From an uncultured Lachnospiraceae bacterium (GTDB lineage: Bacteria; Bacillota; Clostridia; Lachnospirales; Lachnospiraceae): a stretch of 37,222 bases of DNA. The stretch's first letter is position 1, and each line of letters starts with the position of its first letter. The notes under the pieces are model-generated. The model was not told where the DNA came from, searched no databases, and was given only the letters and a program-made list of their open reading frames with translations. Shown here piece after piece: positions 9,801 to 17,659 of the stretch. A program made the position numbers and the translations under genes. The DNA lies in assembly GCA_902786205.1 (NCBI GenBank), contig CADABQ010000046.1, forward strand, positions 1 to 37,222, in the 5' to 3' direction.

Positions 9801-10201
9801 AAACTATACGCAAAAATTATGTAGATGAAATGGCAGGAAGAGATTCGGGCGGGGAAGGACAAAATCCAAAATATGTAGCCTTGCTTGCAGGTTTTGCCAT
9901 GTTGTATATGTCACAGACAAATCGAGATTCAAAAATAAAACTGGTATTGCTGGATGAAGCATTTTCTAAGATGGATCAGGAGCGAAGTGCAGTATGTTTA
10001 CAATATGCTAGAAAGATGGATCTTCAGCTTATCGTTTGCGTTCCAGATGAACGCTTACAATCGTTGATTCGAAATGTAGATAGTGTCTATGGATTTCGAA
10101 GAAAAAACAATCGAATATCCATGATGCATATTGATAAAGGTTCTTACTTGAAAATGATGGAAGGGGAAGAAGAACATGAAACTATTACTGGTAGAGGATG
10201 A
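6824..10201 (+). CDS. jetC: Wadjet JetC, SMC/MukB-like ATPase
   Basis: An 1125-residue SMC-like ATPase, the loop-extruding motor of Wadjet/MksBEF complexes. The N-terminal head has Walker A GKSGSGKST at residues 34-42. Long charged coiled-coil arms flank a central hinge-like part near residues 480-620. The C-terminal head has the signature SGGEGQ from Ser1008 and Walker B KLVLLDEAFSKMD with Asp1044-Glu1045. All ATPase elements are therefore intact, so this is not a decayed gene. I use the ATG at 6824 (GGAAGGAGAG upstream) rather than the in-frame TTG at 6779. The 3' end overlaps the next gene, a response regulator, by 26 bases. A jetD nuclease gene would normally follow in type II Wadjet and is missing. 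Confidence 0.87.
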   Translation: MKAKKVFRRLCLTNWGGVDHTILEFNEYVNLFSGKSGSGKSTAMDALQVILYGSVSSNFLNRAADDKKNKRSVFGYLRGEQKDGTANREKQDFCSVIALEIEDVRTHTKNCVGFNFEVRSKDTELNKFVYFSHTGDMPEGGYLTKEGIPFTNAQMRKLIEERERSIGNRGRAEINRIYNTKEAYLATLYQKILGGIDGRRFETMEKSAIALQMSNGTGQFIKDYMFPQGTGEAITQLSEQLGAYRDICERIEDIKKRIGLLENVQKAGIKLSTAKAEQVHYSSLIKCLNIVDAKDHIAAWQAEKETVDGELIQLKQVQEKFQKQEESINEQWTQAKADLQSSDLGHYKEHLEELNRRSEMLAANNRRWRTVTEGLKQWGEDDYINDYLSGQVLKKIDLFLKEQVTTEKCVELRETLLEEKKQLEKELGMLQEDYREIKKQLEERRSIVNDMKQDRKPYGAKLKKAQAELQEHLQYACGKDAKVFVLADLFDIQDAEWKNAVEGCMGKLRFALITEPKYAEEAARQFRKLSRHENIDLINAKALQESQPKSRENSLYETVICEKDYVDDCLKRFLGSIIKCQTEEEMIAAGNAITKDCYSYHNFMFRHLRKKDYEMAFIGTKVSKVKLGEYERELEKLEKRFAALGEQISHMKLMYDYEMLAENPFDYMEFSKAGTELEETMAEIEKLHTVIDNLEKGEFRELQQREEQLHKEYKNLRKQSRDCNIRIQEKTARAAGLAADIKGKEEELKELEIGYTENAKIKEEIRQEREKGISGITLNNRWIRKIKEARETEEEAKQERTIAREEYITNYPNSEFTGWEPDNEKYDRKLVEYQKNYEPQYQEEFEKQCSLIYKSLRDNVIAKIHGDIKAAHRHKEEINRLLRETNFADSCYQIDIEPADNADGQFYDMLMAEELDTKNPDNDGFEGQLSLGENAFYQKYEMQIKALMEKFMPAKNIDEVQLKKYQEEMNKYADYRTYLAFRMNEIVTDSEGKTIRKNYVDEMAGRDSGGEGQNPKYVALLAGFAMLYMSQTNRDSKIKLVLLDEAFSKMDQERSAVCLQYARKMDLQLIVCVPDERLQSLIRNVDSVYGFRRKNNRISMMHIDKGSYLKMMEGEEEHETITGRG

Positions 10202-10841
10202 TCAGGGGATTGTAGAAAATCTGACTGCCTTTTTAAAAGAGGAAGATTTTGAAGTAGAGGCGGTCAATGGACAAAAAGATGCGATTCGTTGTTTAGAAGA
10301 AAAGAAATACGATTTAATGTTATTGGATGTATCTTTGGCAGATGGAAACGGATTTGCAGTTTGCGCAGCGGCAAAGGCTATTACGGACATTCCAGTTATA
10401 TTTTTGACTGCCTCTGGTGATGAATACAGCGTTGTTACCGGACTTGACATGGGAGCAGATGATTATATTGCAAAACCCTTTCGCCCTAGGGAATTGGTAT
10501 CAAGAATGAAGAGTGTTCTACGAAGATGTGGAAAGACAAATGCAGTCTTTGAAATTGGTAAACTTTCTGTAGATACCGTAAAAGGAACGGTGTTAAAGGC
10601 AGGAGAGGAGGTTTTCCTTTCTGCCTTAGAGTACCGCCTTCTTTTAATGTTTGTAAATCACAGAGGAGAAGTGTTGTCCAGAAATCGGTTGTTAGAGGAA
10701 ATTTGGGACATTGCAGGAGAGTTTGTAAATGATAACACATTGACAGTATATATTAAACGATTGCGGGAGAAAATCGAAGATGATCCGCAAAAACCGATTT
10801 ATATAAAGACCATACGAGGAATTGGGTACCGATTAGAGTAA
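10176..10841 (+). CDS. OmpR-family response regulator
   Basis: A 221-residue two-domain response regulator. The receiver domain (residues 1-115) has the acidic pocket EDD at 7-9, phosphoacceptor Asp51 in MLLDVS, Thr78 and Lys100 in IAKPF. The winged-helix DNA-binding domain (about 125-221) ends with the typical YIKTIRGIGYRLE. The start ATG 10176 lies inside jetC, 26 bases before its stop codon, so its translation may depend on jetC translation. The kinase gene follows after 75 bases. By arrangement it should control the ABC exporter at 12179, as in BceRS-like antimicrobial peptide detoxification modules; the inducer is unknown. Confidence 0.9.
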   Translation: MKLLLVEDDQGIVENLTAFLKEEDFEVEAVNGQKDAIRCLEEKKYDLMLLDVSLADGNGFAVCAAAKAITDIPVIFLTASGDEYSVVTGLDMGADDYIAKPFRPRELVSRMKSVLRRCGKTNAVFEIGKLSVDTVKGTVLKAGEEVFLSALEYRLLLMFVNHRGEVLSRNRLLEEIWDIAGEFVNDNTLTVYIKRLREKIEDDPQKPIYIKTIRGIGYRLE

Positions 10842-10916
10842 GTTCTGCACAAAAACTCTCAGAGTAAATTGAGTTTCGTAGTCACCTATTAATAGTTGCC
10901 TAGAAAGGAGAAAAGA

Positions 10917-11933
10917 GTGAAAGTAACAACATTACTTAGAAATCCAGAAGTAAAGTGGAGCGTTGGCATTTATATTGCATTCGTATGTCTGACAACCATT
11001 ACAGGTAGTTGTATATGGGGAATGAAAGTAGGACTTTTTGCCTTTTGTATATCTAGCATTAGTATAGGAATACATCTGTTTTTTTCAATCAGGAGATACA
11101 ATGACCTTGCACAATTAGCAAATCAATTGGATGAGATTTTACATGGAAATCGTCGGCAATTGTTACGTGAGGAGCAGGAAGGCGAATTATCGATTTTGAA
11201 AAATGAAGTGAGTAAAATGGTAATTCGATTACAGGAGCAGGCAGAGCATTTGCAAAAGGAAAAAGTATTTTTGGCAAATTCCATTGCGGATATTTCACAT
11301 CAGATACGAACTCCTTTGACTTCTATCACACTGGTTGTTTCTTTGTTATCAGAGCCTAAGGTAACAGAAGAGCGAAGAAGGCAACTGTTACGAGAACTAA
11401 AGCAACTATTAAAACGAATTGATTGGTTGATCAACACATTGCTGAAAATTTCAAAACTGGATGCAGGAACCATACCTTTAAAAAGTGAGAAAATTAAAAT
11501 GGTACAACTGTTAGAAAAAGCGAAAGAACCATTGGAAATTTCCATGGAATTAAGAGAAATTGCATGGAAGATTTCTGTAGATGAAAACATTGCATTTCAG
11601 GCAGACTTTGCTTGGACGTTAGAAGCAGTAGAAAATATATTAAAAAATTGTATGGAGCATACCCCAGAAGGTGGAGAGATTGTTGTAGAAGCGGTAGAAA
11701 ATAAAATTTATACGGAATTAACCATTGCGGACAATGGAGAAGGCGTAGATGAAGAAGATTTACCACACATTTTTGAACGTTTTTATAAAGGAAAAAATGC
11801 GAGCAAGGAAAGTATTGGAATAGGTTTGGCTTTGGCAAAGACTATTATGTTGTCACAAGATGGAACGATATGTGCAGAGCAAAGAGCCGAAGGAGGCACA
11901 CGCTTTATTTTAAGGTTTTATCATAGATGGTAA
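10917..11933 (+). CDS. Intramembrane-sensing histidine kinase
   Basis: A 338-residue kinase with two N-terminal membrane helices (about residues 13-55) and almost no extracellular loop, as in BceS-type kinases that sense through a partner transporter. The H-box ADISHQIRTPL places the phosphorylated His at 128. An N-box (ILKNCMEHT), G1 (ADNGEGVD), F-box (FERFYKG) and G2 (GIGLALA) follow. The GTG at 10917 is preferred because AAAGGAG at 10904-10910 is well placed; an in-frame TTG at 10896 has no such site. It should phosphorylate the regulator encoded just upstream. The sensor architecture and the neighbouring FtsX-type exporter suggest a cell-envelope or peptide antibiotic stimulus. Confidence 0.88.
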   Translation: MKVTTLLRNPEVKWSVGIYIAFVCLTTITGSCIWGMKVGLFAFCISSISIGIHLFFSIRRYNDLAQLANQLDEILHGNRRQLLREEQEGELSILKNEVSKMVIRLQEQAEHLQKEKVFLANSIADISHQIRTPLTSITLVVSLLSEPKVTEERRRQLLRELKQLLKRIDWLINTLLKISKLDAGTIPLKSEKIKMVQLLEKAKEPLEISMELREIAWKISVDENIAFQADFAWTLEAVENILKNCMEHTPEGGEIVVEAVENKIYTELTIADNGEGVDEEDLPHIFERFYKGKNASKESIGIGLALAKTIMLSQDGTICAEQRAEGGTRFILRFYHRW

Positions 11934-11969
11934 CAAGAGGAAAGAACTGGATATGGAATAAAGGAAGAA

Positions 11970-12021
11970 TTGACCGGGAATGTTATGCCTTTGGTAGACA
12001 GCCCGGTCAAAGTCATTTTTT
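11970..12021 (+). terminator. Terminator after the two-component system
   Basis: A perfect nine-base stem, TTGACCGGG (11970-11978) with CCCGGTCAA (12002-12010), is followed by a T-run at 12016-12021. It separates the kinase gene from the exporter promoter. Confidence 0.8.
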
Positions 12022-12077
12022 GGAAAAATAGGAAGCGAACATACAGAAAATTAGAGAGATAGGAAAATAAAATTAGA

Positions 12078-12133
12078 AAGTGACAGTTTTGTCATTTTGC
12101 AGTCATGGTGATGTCACTTAAGATTGTTATACT
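12078..12133 (+). promoter_or_regulatory. Activator-type promoter with BceR/VirR-like box
   Basis: The inverted repeat TGACA-GTTT-TGTCA at 12081-12094 matches the TnACA-N4-TGT pattern known for BceR/VirR-type regulators. A second half-site, TGTCACTT (12113-12120), is the exact inverted counterpart of AAGTGACA (12078-12085). The -10 box TATACT (12128-12133) is good, but the sequence 17 bases upstream (ATGGTG) is a poor -35. A weak -35 preceded by an operator fits a promoter activated by the response regulator at 10176. Confidence 0.6.
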
Positions 12134-12178
12134 AAAATAGCAGAACGGAAAGAAAGCGATTAGAATGAGGAGGATACT

Positions 12179-12859
12179 ATGGAGATATTAAAAGTTGAAA
12201 ATCTAAAAAAGGTATATGGAAAAGGTGAGAATCAGGTCGAGGCATTGGGCGGAGTATCTTTTTCGGTACAACAGGGAGAATTTGTTGCTATTATTGGACC
12301 TTCTGGTTCAGGAAAGTCTACCTTACTTCATATTCTAGGAGGTGTAGATAGACCAACCGCTGGAACAGTATTGGTAAATGGAATTGATGTGTATAAGCAA
12401 AAGGAAGAACAACTTGCTATTTTTAGAAGAAGAGAAGTAGGGCTTATTTATCAGTTTTACAATTTGATTCCTGTTTTGAATGTGAAAGAAAATATTACAT
12501 TACCTGTGTTAATGGATGGAAGAAAAGTGAATGAAGAAAGATTAGAGGAATTGATTGGTATTCTAAAATTAAAAGGACGGGAAAATAATCTGCCAAATCA
12601 GTTATCTGGAGGACAACAGCAGAGAGTATCCATTGGAAGAGCACTGATGAATGCACCTGCAGTTGTTCTGGCGGATGAACCGACAGGAAATTTGGATTCA
12701 AAAAATAGTCATGATATTATGAATTTATTAAGAGAGTCTAACAAGAAATATAATCAGACGTTGATTGTCATTACACATGACGACAATATTGCCTTACAGG
12801 CGGACCGTATTATTGCAATTGAGGATGGAAAGATTGTAAGAGATGAGGTGACACGCTAA
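12179..12859 (+). CDS. ABC exporter ATPase, MacB/BceA-like
   Basis: A 226-residue ATPase with Walker A GPSGSGKS at residues 40-47, the Q-loop IYQFYNLIP, signature LSGGQQQRVSIGRAL, Walker B VVLADEPTGNLDS and the H-loop VITHDD. The size and the DEPTGNLD form are typical of the MacB/LolD/BceA clade that pairs with FtsX-type permeases. GAGGAGG supports the ATG at 12179. Its stop codon overlaps the start of the permease (TAATG), so the two are made together. It should power mechanotransmission or extraction of a substrate from the membrane, probably an antimicrobial compound. Confidence 0.9.
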   Translation: MEILKVENLKKVYGKGENQVEALGGVSFSVQQGEFVAIIGPSGSGKSTLLHILGGVDRPTAGTVLVNGIDVYKQKEEQLAIFRRREVGLIYQFYNLIPVLNVKENITLPVLMDGRKVNEERLEELIGILKLKGRENNLPNQLSGGQQQRVSIGRALMNAPAVVLADEPTGNLDSKNSHDIMNLLRESNKKYNQTLIVITHDDNIALQADRIIAIEDGKIVRDEVTR

Positions 12860-15612
12860 TGGGAGTATTTCAGAAATATACACTAGAAACATTAAAGAAG
12901 AACAAAGTAAGAACATTTGTTACTATTATTGGTATTATTCTTTCTGTAGCTATGTTTACTGCGATTACAACCATTATCAGCAGTTTGCAGTCATATATGG
13001 TAAACGTGGCGATTGAGGATAATGGAAGCTGGTATATTTCCTTCAAAGATATCAATGGAAGTGACAAAGATATGCTTTTGAAAAGCAGTGAAATAAAGAA
13101 AAAAGTTTCACTGGAAGAAATTGGTTATGCTGAGTTGGATGAAGTAAAGTATGCAGAAAAACCTTACGTGTACATTGTTGGTGCAGATAAAAATTGCAAA
13201 GAGTTGTTGCCAATTCATTTAACGGAAGGAAGAATGCCTGAAAAAGAAGGGGAAATCCTATTACCAACACATTTACAGGCAAGCCTAAAGTCTCCTAATC
13301 AATTGGGTGACCAGGTAACTTTTCAAGTCGGACAACGTGTGGACAAACAGGGAGAAGTATTGACACAAAACAGTTCGTATGATGAAGAGAATGAAAAAAT
13401 TGTAAAAAAAGAAGAAAAGAAATATACGGTAGTTGGTTTTTATGAACAACCATCTTTTGAGGGATATGATTCGCCTGGATATACAGCAATTACAGTTCCA
13501 GAAAAGAATCCACAGCATTATTACGAGGTGTATGTCAGTCTTAAAAAAATAGGAAATACATTTCAATTTGAAGAGAAGCAGATAGAAAAAATGAAAAGTC
13601 CGATTGCACATTCTCTAACGAATACAGAATTGCTTCGCTATAGTGGAAATGTTAAAACTGGAACGATGAGAAATGCATTGTATTCCATGGCTGGAATTTT
13701 AATTGGAATTGTTATGCTTGGCGCGATTACATTGATTTATAATGCGTTTTCCATTTCAGTAGGAGAGCGAACGAAACAATTCGGTTTATTGAAATCAATT
13801 GGAGCTACGAAACGCCAGATACGAAATTGTGTTCTTTTTGAAGCTTTTAGTTTATGTTGTATAAGTATTCCTTTGGGAATCGTTGCAGGAATTGGCGGGA
13901 TTGGAACTACGTTGTATCTATTACGTGGTAAATTTAATTTGATTGTAGCAGAGGCATCCACTGTACCATTAAAGTTGGTAATTAGTTGGCAGGGAATCAT
14001 TGTAGCGGTGATAGTCAGTGTGATTACGGTGTTTATTTCTGCACTTATTCCAGCAAGACGAACGATGCGGATGAATGCAATTGAAGCTATACGACAAAGT
14101 CAGGATATTAAAGTGAAACCAAGACAGGTGAAGGGTGGAAAATGGACCTATCGTTTATTTGGTTTTGAGGGAATGTTAGCATATAAATATTCCAAAAGAA
14201 ATAAGAAACGTTATCGTGCAACCATTATTTCGTTATTTTTCAGTATTGTATTATTTATTTCTACAAGTACATTTTGCGAGTATATGACTTCGTCTGTAGA
14301 GAATCTGGTAGATGATTATACATGTGAGATTACAGGTTATTCTTATAGTTCGGAAACGGAGATAAATCACCTTGATGTGGAGAAACAATTTCATCAAATA
14401 GAAAAACTGGATGGTGTGGATGATTGTGCATATATATTGGATGGTGGAAATATATATATATCTGGATTAATTCTCAATAAAGATGATATTTATACGAAAG
14501 AGTATTTCCCCTATCTAAAAGCAATGGGTTTTGAGAAAACAGAAGAAGATTTTGCAAGGATTACATTGGTGTTTATGGAAGATAAGGAGTATCGTACCTA
14601 CCTAAAAGAAAAGAAATTGGATGAAAGCACGTATATGGATACGAAAAAACCAGTTGCAGTTGTATACAACAATAAAAAATATTATGACGATAAACAGGAA
14701 AAGTATATTACATTTGCACCATATCAATCTTCTATGAAAGAACTGGAATTGGAAGTTCCAAAAGAGAAAAAAGGGTATTCCCAGGAAGAAATTATTTATG
14801 ATGATAACGGAAAGAAGCAATGCGAGTATTTTGATGAAGATTCTGGAGAAAGCATGACGCTTCCGTATAACAAAGAAAATGTAAAAAAAGTAAAAATTAA
14901 AATTGGTGCATTAGTGAATGGTTCTACACCAAGAATGATCAGTCGAAGCGAATATAGTGGTGGAAGTTATTGTCAATTGTTGTATCCATATAGTGCAAGG
15001 GATACTGTATTGCGTATGTTTTCAAAAAAGTGGAATCAGATGGGATCGCGATTTATAACAAATTATTATATTTGGGCAAAAAATGCAGACAAAGCTTGGG
15101 ATTCGGTTGACAAGTACCAAGAGAAATGGAATAATAACAATGAAGATATAAGTGTTCATTTCTATAACCAGAAAGAAGAGATAGATACCAATCGAGCATT
15201 GTTGCTTGTTGTGCAGGTATTTGTATATGGTTTTGTTACGTTGATTAGTTTAATTGCAGTAGCGAATGTATTCCATACGATTTCAACCAACATTCAATTA
15301 AGAGGAAGAGAGTTCGCCATGCTAAAGTCAGTAGGTATGTCACAAAAAGGATTGCTACGGATGATGAAATATGAATGTTTACTATATGGAATCAAGAGTT
15401 TGGCGGTTGGTATTCCTGTATCAATTGGTGCGTCCTATTTGATTTCTAAGTCTGTAGGACAAGGCATAGAAATGGGTTATATATTCCCTGGAATGAGTAT
15501 AGTAATTACAATAATTGGCGTGTTTAGTATTGTATTTACGACTATGCTTTATGGTATGAATAAGCTCAAAAAAGAAAATGTTATGGATGCATTAAAGAAA
15601 GAAAATATTTAG
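12859..15612 (+). CDS. FtsX-family ABC permease, large
   Basis: A 917-residue permease with two FtsX units. One helix near residues 17-40 is followed by an extracellular domain of about 230 residues, then three helices (about 276-400). After a cytoplasmic linker this pattern repeats: one helix near 450, an extracellular domain of about 310 residues, and three final helices (about 785-905). This eight-helix duplicated layout differs from the ten-helix, single-domain BceB type. The motifs QFGLLKSIGATKRQIR and EFAMLKSVGMSQKGLLR mark the two FtsX coupling regions. With the upstream ATPase it forms an exporter or resistance pump regulated by the adjacent two-component system. Confidence 0.85.
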   Translation: MGVFQKYTLETLKKNKVRTFVTIIGIILSVAMFTAITTIISSLQSYMVNVAIEDNGSWYISFKDINGSDKDMLLKSSEIKKKVSLEEIGYAELDEVKYAEKPYVYIVGADKNCKELLPIHLTEGRMPEKEGEILLPTHLQASLKSPNQLGDQVTFQVGQRVDKQGEVLTQNSSYDEENEKIVKKEEKKYTVVGFYEQPSFEGYDSPGYTAITVPEKNPQHYYEVYVSLKKIGNTFQFEEKQIEKMKSPIAHSLTNTELLRYSGNVKTGTMRNALYSMAGILIGIVMLGAITLIYNAFSISVGERTKQFGLLKSIGATKRQIRNCVLFEAFSLCCISIPLGIVAGIGGIGTTLYLLRGKFNLIVAEASTVPLKLVISWQGIIVAVIVSVITVFISALIPARRTMRMNAIEAIRQSQDIKVKPRQVKGGKWTYRLFGFEGMLAYKYSKRNKKRYRATIISLFFSIVLFISTSTFCEYMTSSVENLVDDYTCEITGYSYSSETEINHLDVEKQFHQIEKLDGVDDCAYILDGGNIYISGLILNKDDIYTKEYFPYLKAMGFEKTEEDFARITLVFMEDKEYRTYLKEKKLDESTYMDTKKPVAVVYNNKKYYDDKQEKYITFAPYQSSMKELELEVPKEKKGYSQEEIIYDDNGKKQCEYFDEDSGESMTLPYNKENVKKVKIKIGALVNGSTPRMISRSEYSGGSYCQLLYPYSARDTVLRMFSKKWNQMGSRFITNYYIWAKNADKAWDSVDKYQEKWNNNNEDISVHFYNQKEEIDTNRALLLVVQVFVYGFVTLISLIAVANVFHTISTNIQLRGREFAMLKSVGMSQKGLLRMMKYECLLYGIKSLAVGIPVSIGASYLISKSVGQGIEMGYIFPGMSIVITIIGVFSIVFTTMLYGMNKLKKENVMDALKKENI

Positions 15613-15677
15613 TTCAAAGGCATTATTTTTTACTATGTAGTATAAAATCACTGAAAGTCCACAAAATAAGAAAAGCA

Positions 15678-15746
15678 GTTGTTTGAAAAAACAACCAAAG
15701 AACAAAGGAGGAAAGAATAGTTTTTATTATTCTTTCCTTCTTTTTG
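15678..15746 (+). terminator. Terminator or attenuator before the symporter gene
   Basis: A small hairpin (GTTGTTT-GAAA-AAACAAC, about 15678-15695) precedes a long one in which AAAGGAGGAAAGAATA (15704-15719) pairs with TATTCTTTCCTTCTTT (15728-15743), with one G-U pair. A T-rich tail (TTCTTTTTG) follows. It ends the exporter transcript. It lies only about 12 bases before the symporter start codon and its T-run touches that gene's ribosome site, so attenuation of the symporter gene is possible. Confidence 0.7.
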
Positions 15747-15757
15747 TGGAGGATGTT

Positions 15758-17140
15758 ATGAAAAAGAGAGATAATTTTTCGGGTACATTAGGATTTGTAA
15801 TGGCTGCTGCAGGAAGTGCTGTTGGTTTGGGAAATATGTGGCGTTTTCCCTATTTGGCAGCAAAAGATCATGGCGGTGTATTTTTGCTTTGCTATATTAT
15901 ATTGACCATTACGTTTGGATTTACTTTGCTTACAACAGAGATTGCCATTGGAAGAAGAACCGGGCAAAGTCCTTTGACTGCATATGGAAAAATTAATAAA
16001 AAATGGGGATGGATTGGTAGCTTAGCCTGTTTGGTACCCATTCTTATATTCCCCTATTATTGTGTGATTGGTGGTTGGGTAATGAAATATATAACCGTTT
16101 ATGTGACGGGACAGAGGCAGCAGGCGGTTGACAATGATTATTTTGCTTCCTTTCTTAGACAGGGAAGTACACCAATTGTATTTATGGCTATTTTTCTTTT
16201 TATCACTTGGTTTATTGTATACAGAGGAGTAGACAAAGGAATAGAACGATTTAGTAAAATACTTATGCCGATATTGCTTGTTTTTGTATTATTTATTTCT
16301 GTGTATTCTTTGACAATTTTCTATACGGATGAATCTGGAATTACAAGAACAGGATTAGATGGTTCGAAGTTTTATCTCCTTCCTGACTTTTCGACCATCA
16401 CAGTAAAATCCTTTTTTGTCACGTTGATGGATGCAATGGGACAGTTGTTTTTTTCGATTAGTGTAGCAATGGGAATTATGATTACCTATGGCTCTTATGT
16501 AAAAAAAGATACAAATTTGATGAGCGCGATCAATCAAATAGAAATTTTTGATACATTTGTTGCTGTATTAGCAGGTTTAATGATTGTTCCAGCGGTATAT
16601 ATTTTTATGGGAAGCGAAGGAATGGATGCTGGATCAGGATTAATGTTTGTTTCTTTACCGAAAGTATTTCATGCAATGGGAAAAATAGGAGGATGGATGG
16701 GAGGCATATTCTTCATCATGGTAGCATTTGCAGCGATTACCTCTTCTGTATCTATGATGGAAGCGGTTGTTTCCAGCTTGATAGATCGATTTCGACTTTC
16801 AAGAAAAAAATCGGTTGCCATAGTAGGAGGATATGCCTTTATAGGTGCTGTGGTTGTTTGCTTGGGATATAATAAACTGTACTTTAACGTATCACTTCCC
16901 AACGGAACACAGGGACAGATTTTAGAAGTATTAGATTATATTAGCAACTATTGTCTTATGCCTTTTGTTGCATTTTTTACCTGCATTTTAATTGGATGGG
17001 TGGCAGGACCAAAGGTGATTATGGAAGAAATATGTTTCGGGGGATATAGCTTCAAACGAAAAAAATTATATGTCGTGATGATTAAATATATTGCACCATT
17101 TTTGCTGTTTTTGTTATTGCTACAGTCCTTGGGACTATAA
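15758..17140 (+). CDS. NSS-family sodium-dependent symporter
   Basis: A 460-residue transporter of the neurotransmitter:sodium symporter family (LeuT, TyrT, MhsT relatives), which moves amino acids with Na+. The hallmark first helix reads GSAVGLGNMWRFPYLAAKDHGG, including the unwound, sodium- and substrate-binding GxGNxWRFPY region. About eleven to twelve hydrophobic helices follow. The ATG at 15758 is preferred, with GTGGAGG at 15746-15752; an in-frame TTG at 15683 would begin inside the hairpin region. The amino acid carried cannot be read from the sequence. Its 3' end overlaps the convergent regulator gene by six bases. Confidence 0.9.
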   Translation: MKKRDNFSGTLGFVMAAAGSAVGLGNMWRFPYLAAKDHGGVFLLCYIILTITFGFTLLTTEIAIGRRTGQSPLTAYGKINKKWGWIGSLACLVPILIFPYYCVIGGWVMKYITVYVTGQRQQAVDNDYFASFLRQGSTPIVFMAIFLFITWFIVYRGVDKGIERFSKILMPILLVFVLFISVYSLTIFYTDESGITRTGLDGSKFYLLPDFSTITVKSFFVTLMDAMGQLFFSISVAMGIMITYGSYVKKDTNLMSAINQIEIFDTFVAVLAGLMIVPAVYIFMGSEGMDAGSGLMFVSLPKVFHAMGKIGGWMGGIFFIMVAFAAITSSVSMMEAVVSSLIDRFRLSRKKSVAIVGGYAFIGAVVVCLGYNKLYFNVSLPNGTQGQILEVLDYISNYCLMPFVAFFTCILIGWVAGPKVIMEEICFGGYSFKRKKLYVVMIKYIAPFLLFLLLLQSLGL

Positions 17141-17638
17141 GCGAAGCCTTGCGATGATTTGTGCCAAATCCTCTGCGGAGTCTACCGTATCATGTAAAAT
17201 CCATTGCATAAAAATATTATAAAGAGCGCCAGCATAAAAATAAAAAGGGTAAGAACGAATACATTTTTTTTCATCAAAGGCAGGTTGCTTTCGGATATAG
17301 TCGTTTAAAGCATCTAATAGTAAACTATCCATTCCAGCTTTATGAAGACAAAGAGCAAATTGTTTGTATTGTTGAAAAAATAAAAGGCTTTGTAAAATAT
17401 GTTCATAGCTTTGAAAAGGGTATTTGTTGTTTCCTTCTACTGTGTTTCGATATTGTTCTAAGATATATTCCATATAATACTGTAGAATTTCCTCTTTTGA
17501 GGAAAAATATCGATAATAAGACATACGGGAAACGCCAGCTTTTGCTACAAGGTCTTTGATATGAATATCTTTTAAGTCTTTCTTTTCCATTAACTGAAGC
17601 AATGCTTCGGCGATGTATTGTTTTGCATCTTGTGCCAT
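17135..17638 (-). CDS. TetR/AcrR-family regulator
   Basis: A 167-residue, all-helical protein with a TetR-type helix-turn-helix at about residues 24-50 (KDLVAKAGVSRMSYYRYFSSKEEIL). The rest is a short ligand/dimerisation domain, a little shorter than the usual 190 residues. TAGGAGG just upstream on the minus strand supports the start at 17638. It is divergent from the flavin oxidoreductase gene at 18140. Three GGTTTTnAAAact copies in the intergenic region are candidate operators, one of them inside its own promoter spacer. It probably represses itself and the oxidoreductase. It converges on the symporter gene with a six-base overlap. Confidence 0.82.
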   Translation of the reverse strand: MAQDAKQYIAEALLQLMEKKDLKDIHIKDLVAKAGVSRMSYYRYFSSKEEILQYYMEYILEQYRNTVEGNNKYPFQSYEHILQSLLFFQQYKQFALCLHKAGMDSLLLDALNDYIRKQPAFDEKKCIRSYPFYFYAGALYNIFMQWILHDTVDSAEDLAQIIARLRL

Positions 17639-17659
17639 AGTAACCTCCTATTTTATAAG

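Noticed and set aside
10202..12178. A hidden or degraded jetD after jetC
   Set aside because: The sequence is fully occupied by an intact response regulator and kinase, then a terminator and promoter; no remnant of a nuclease was seen in any frame.
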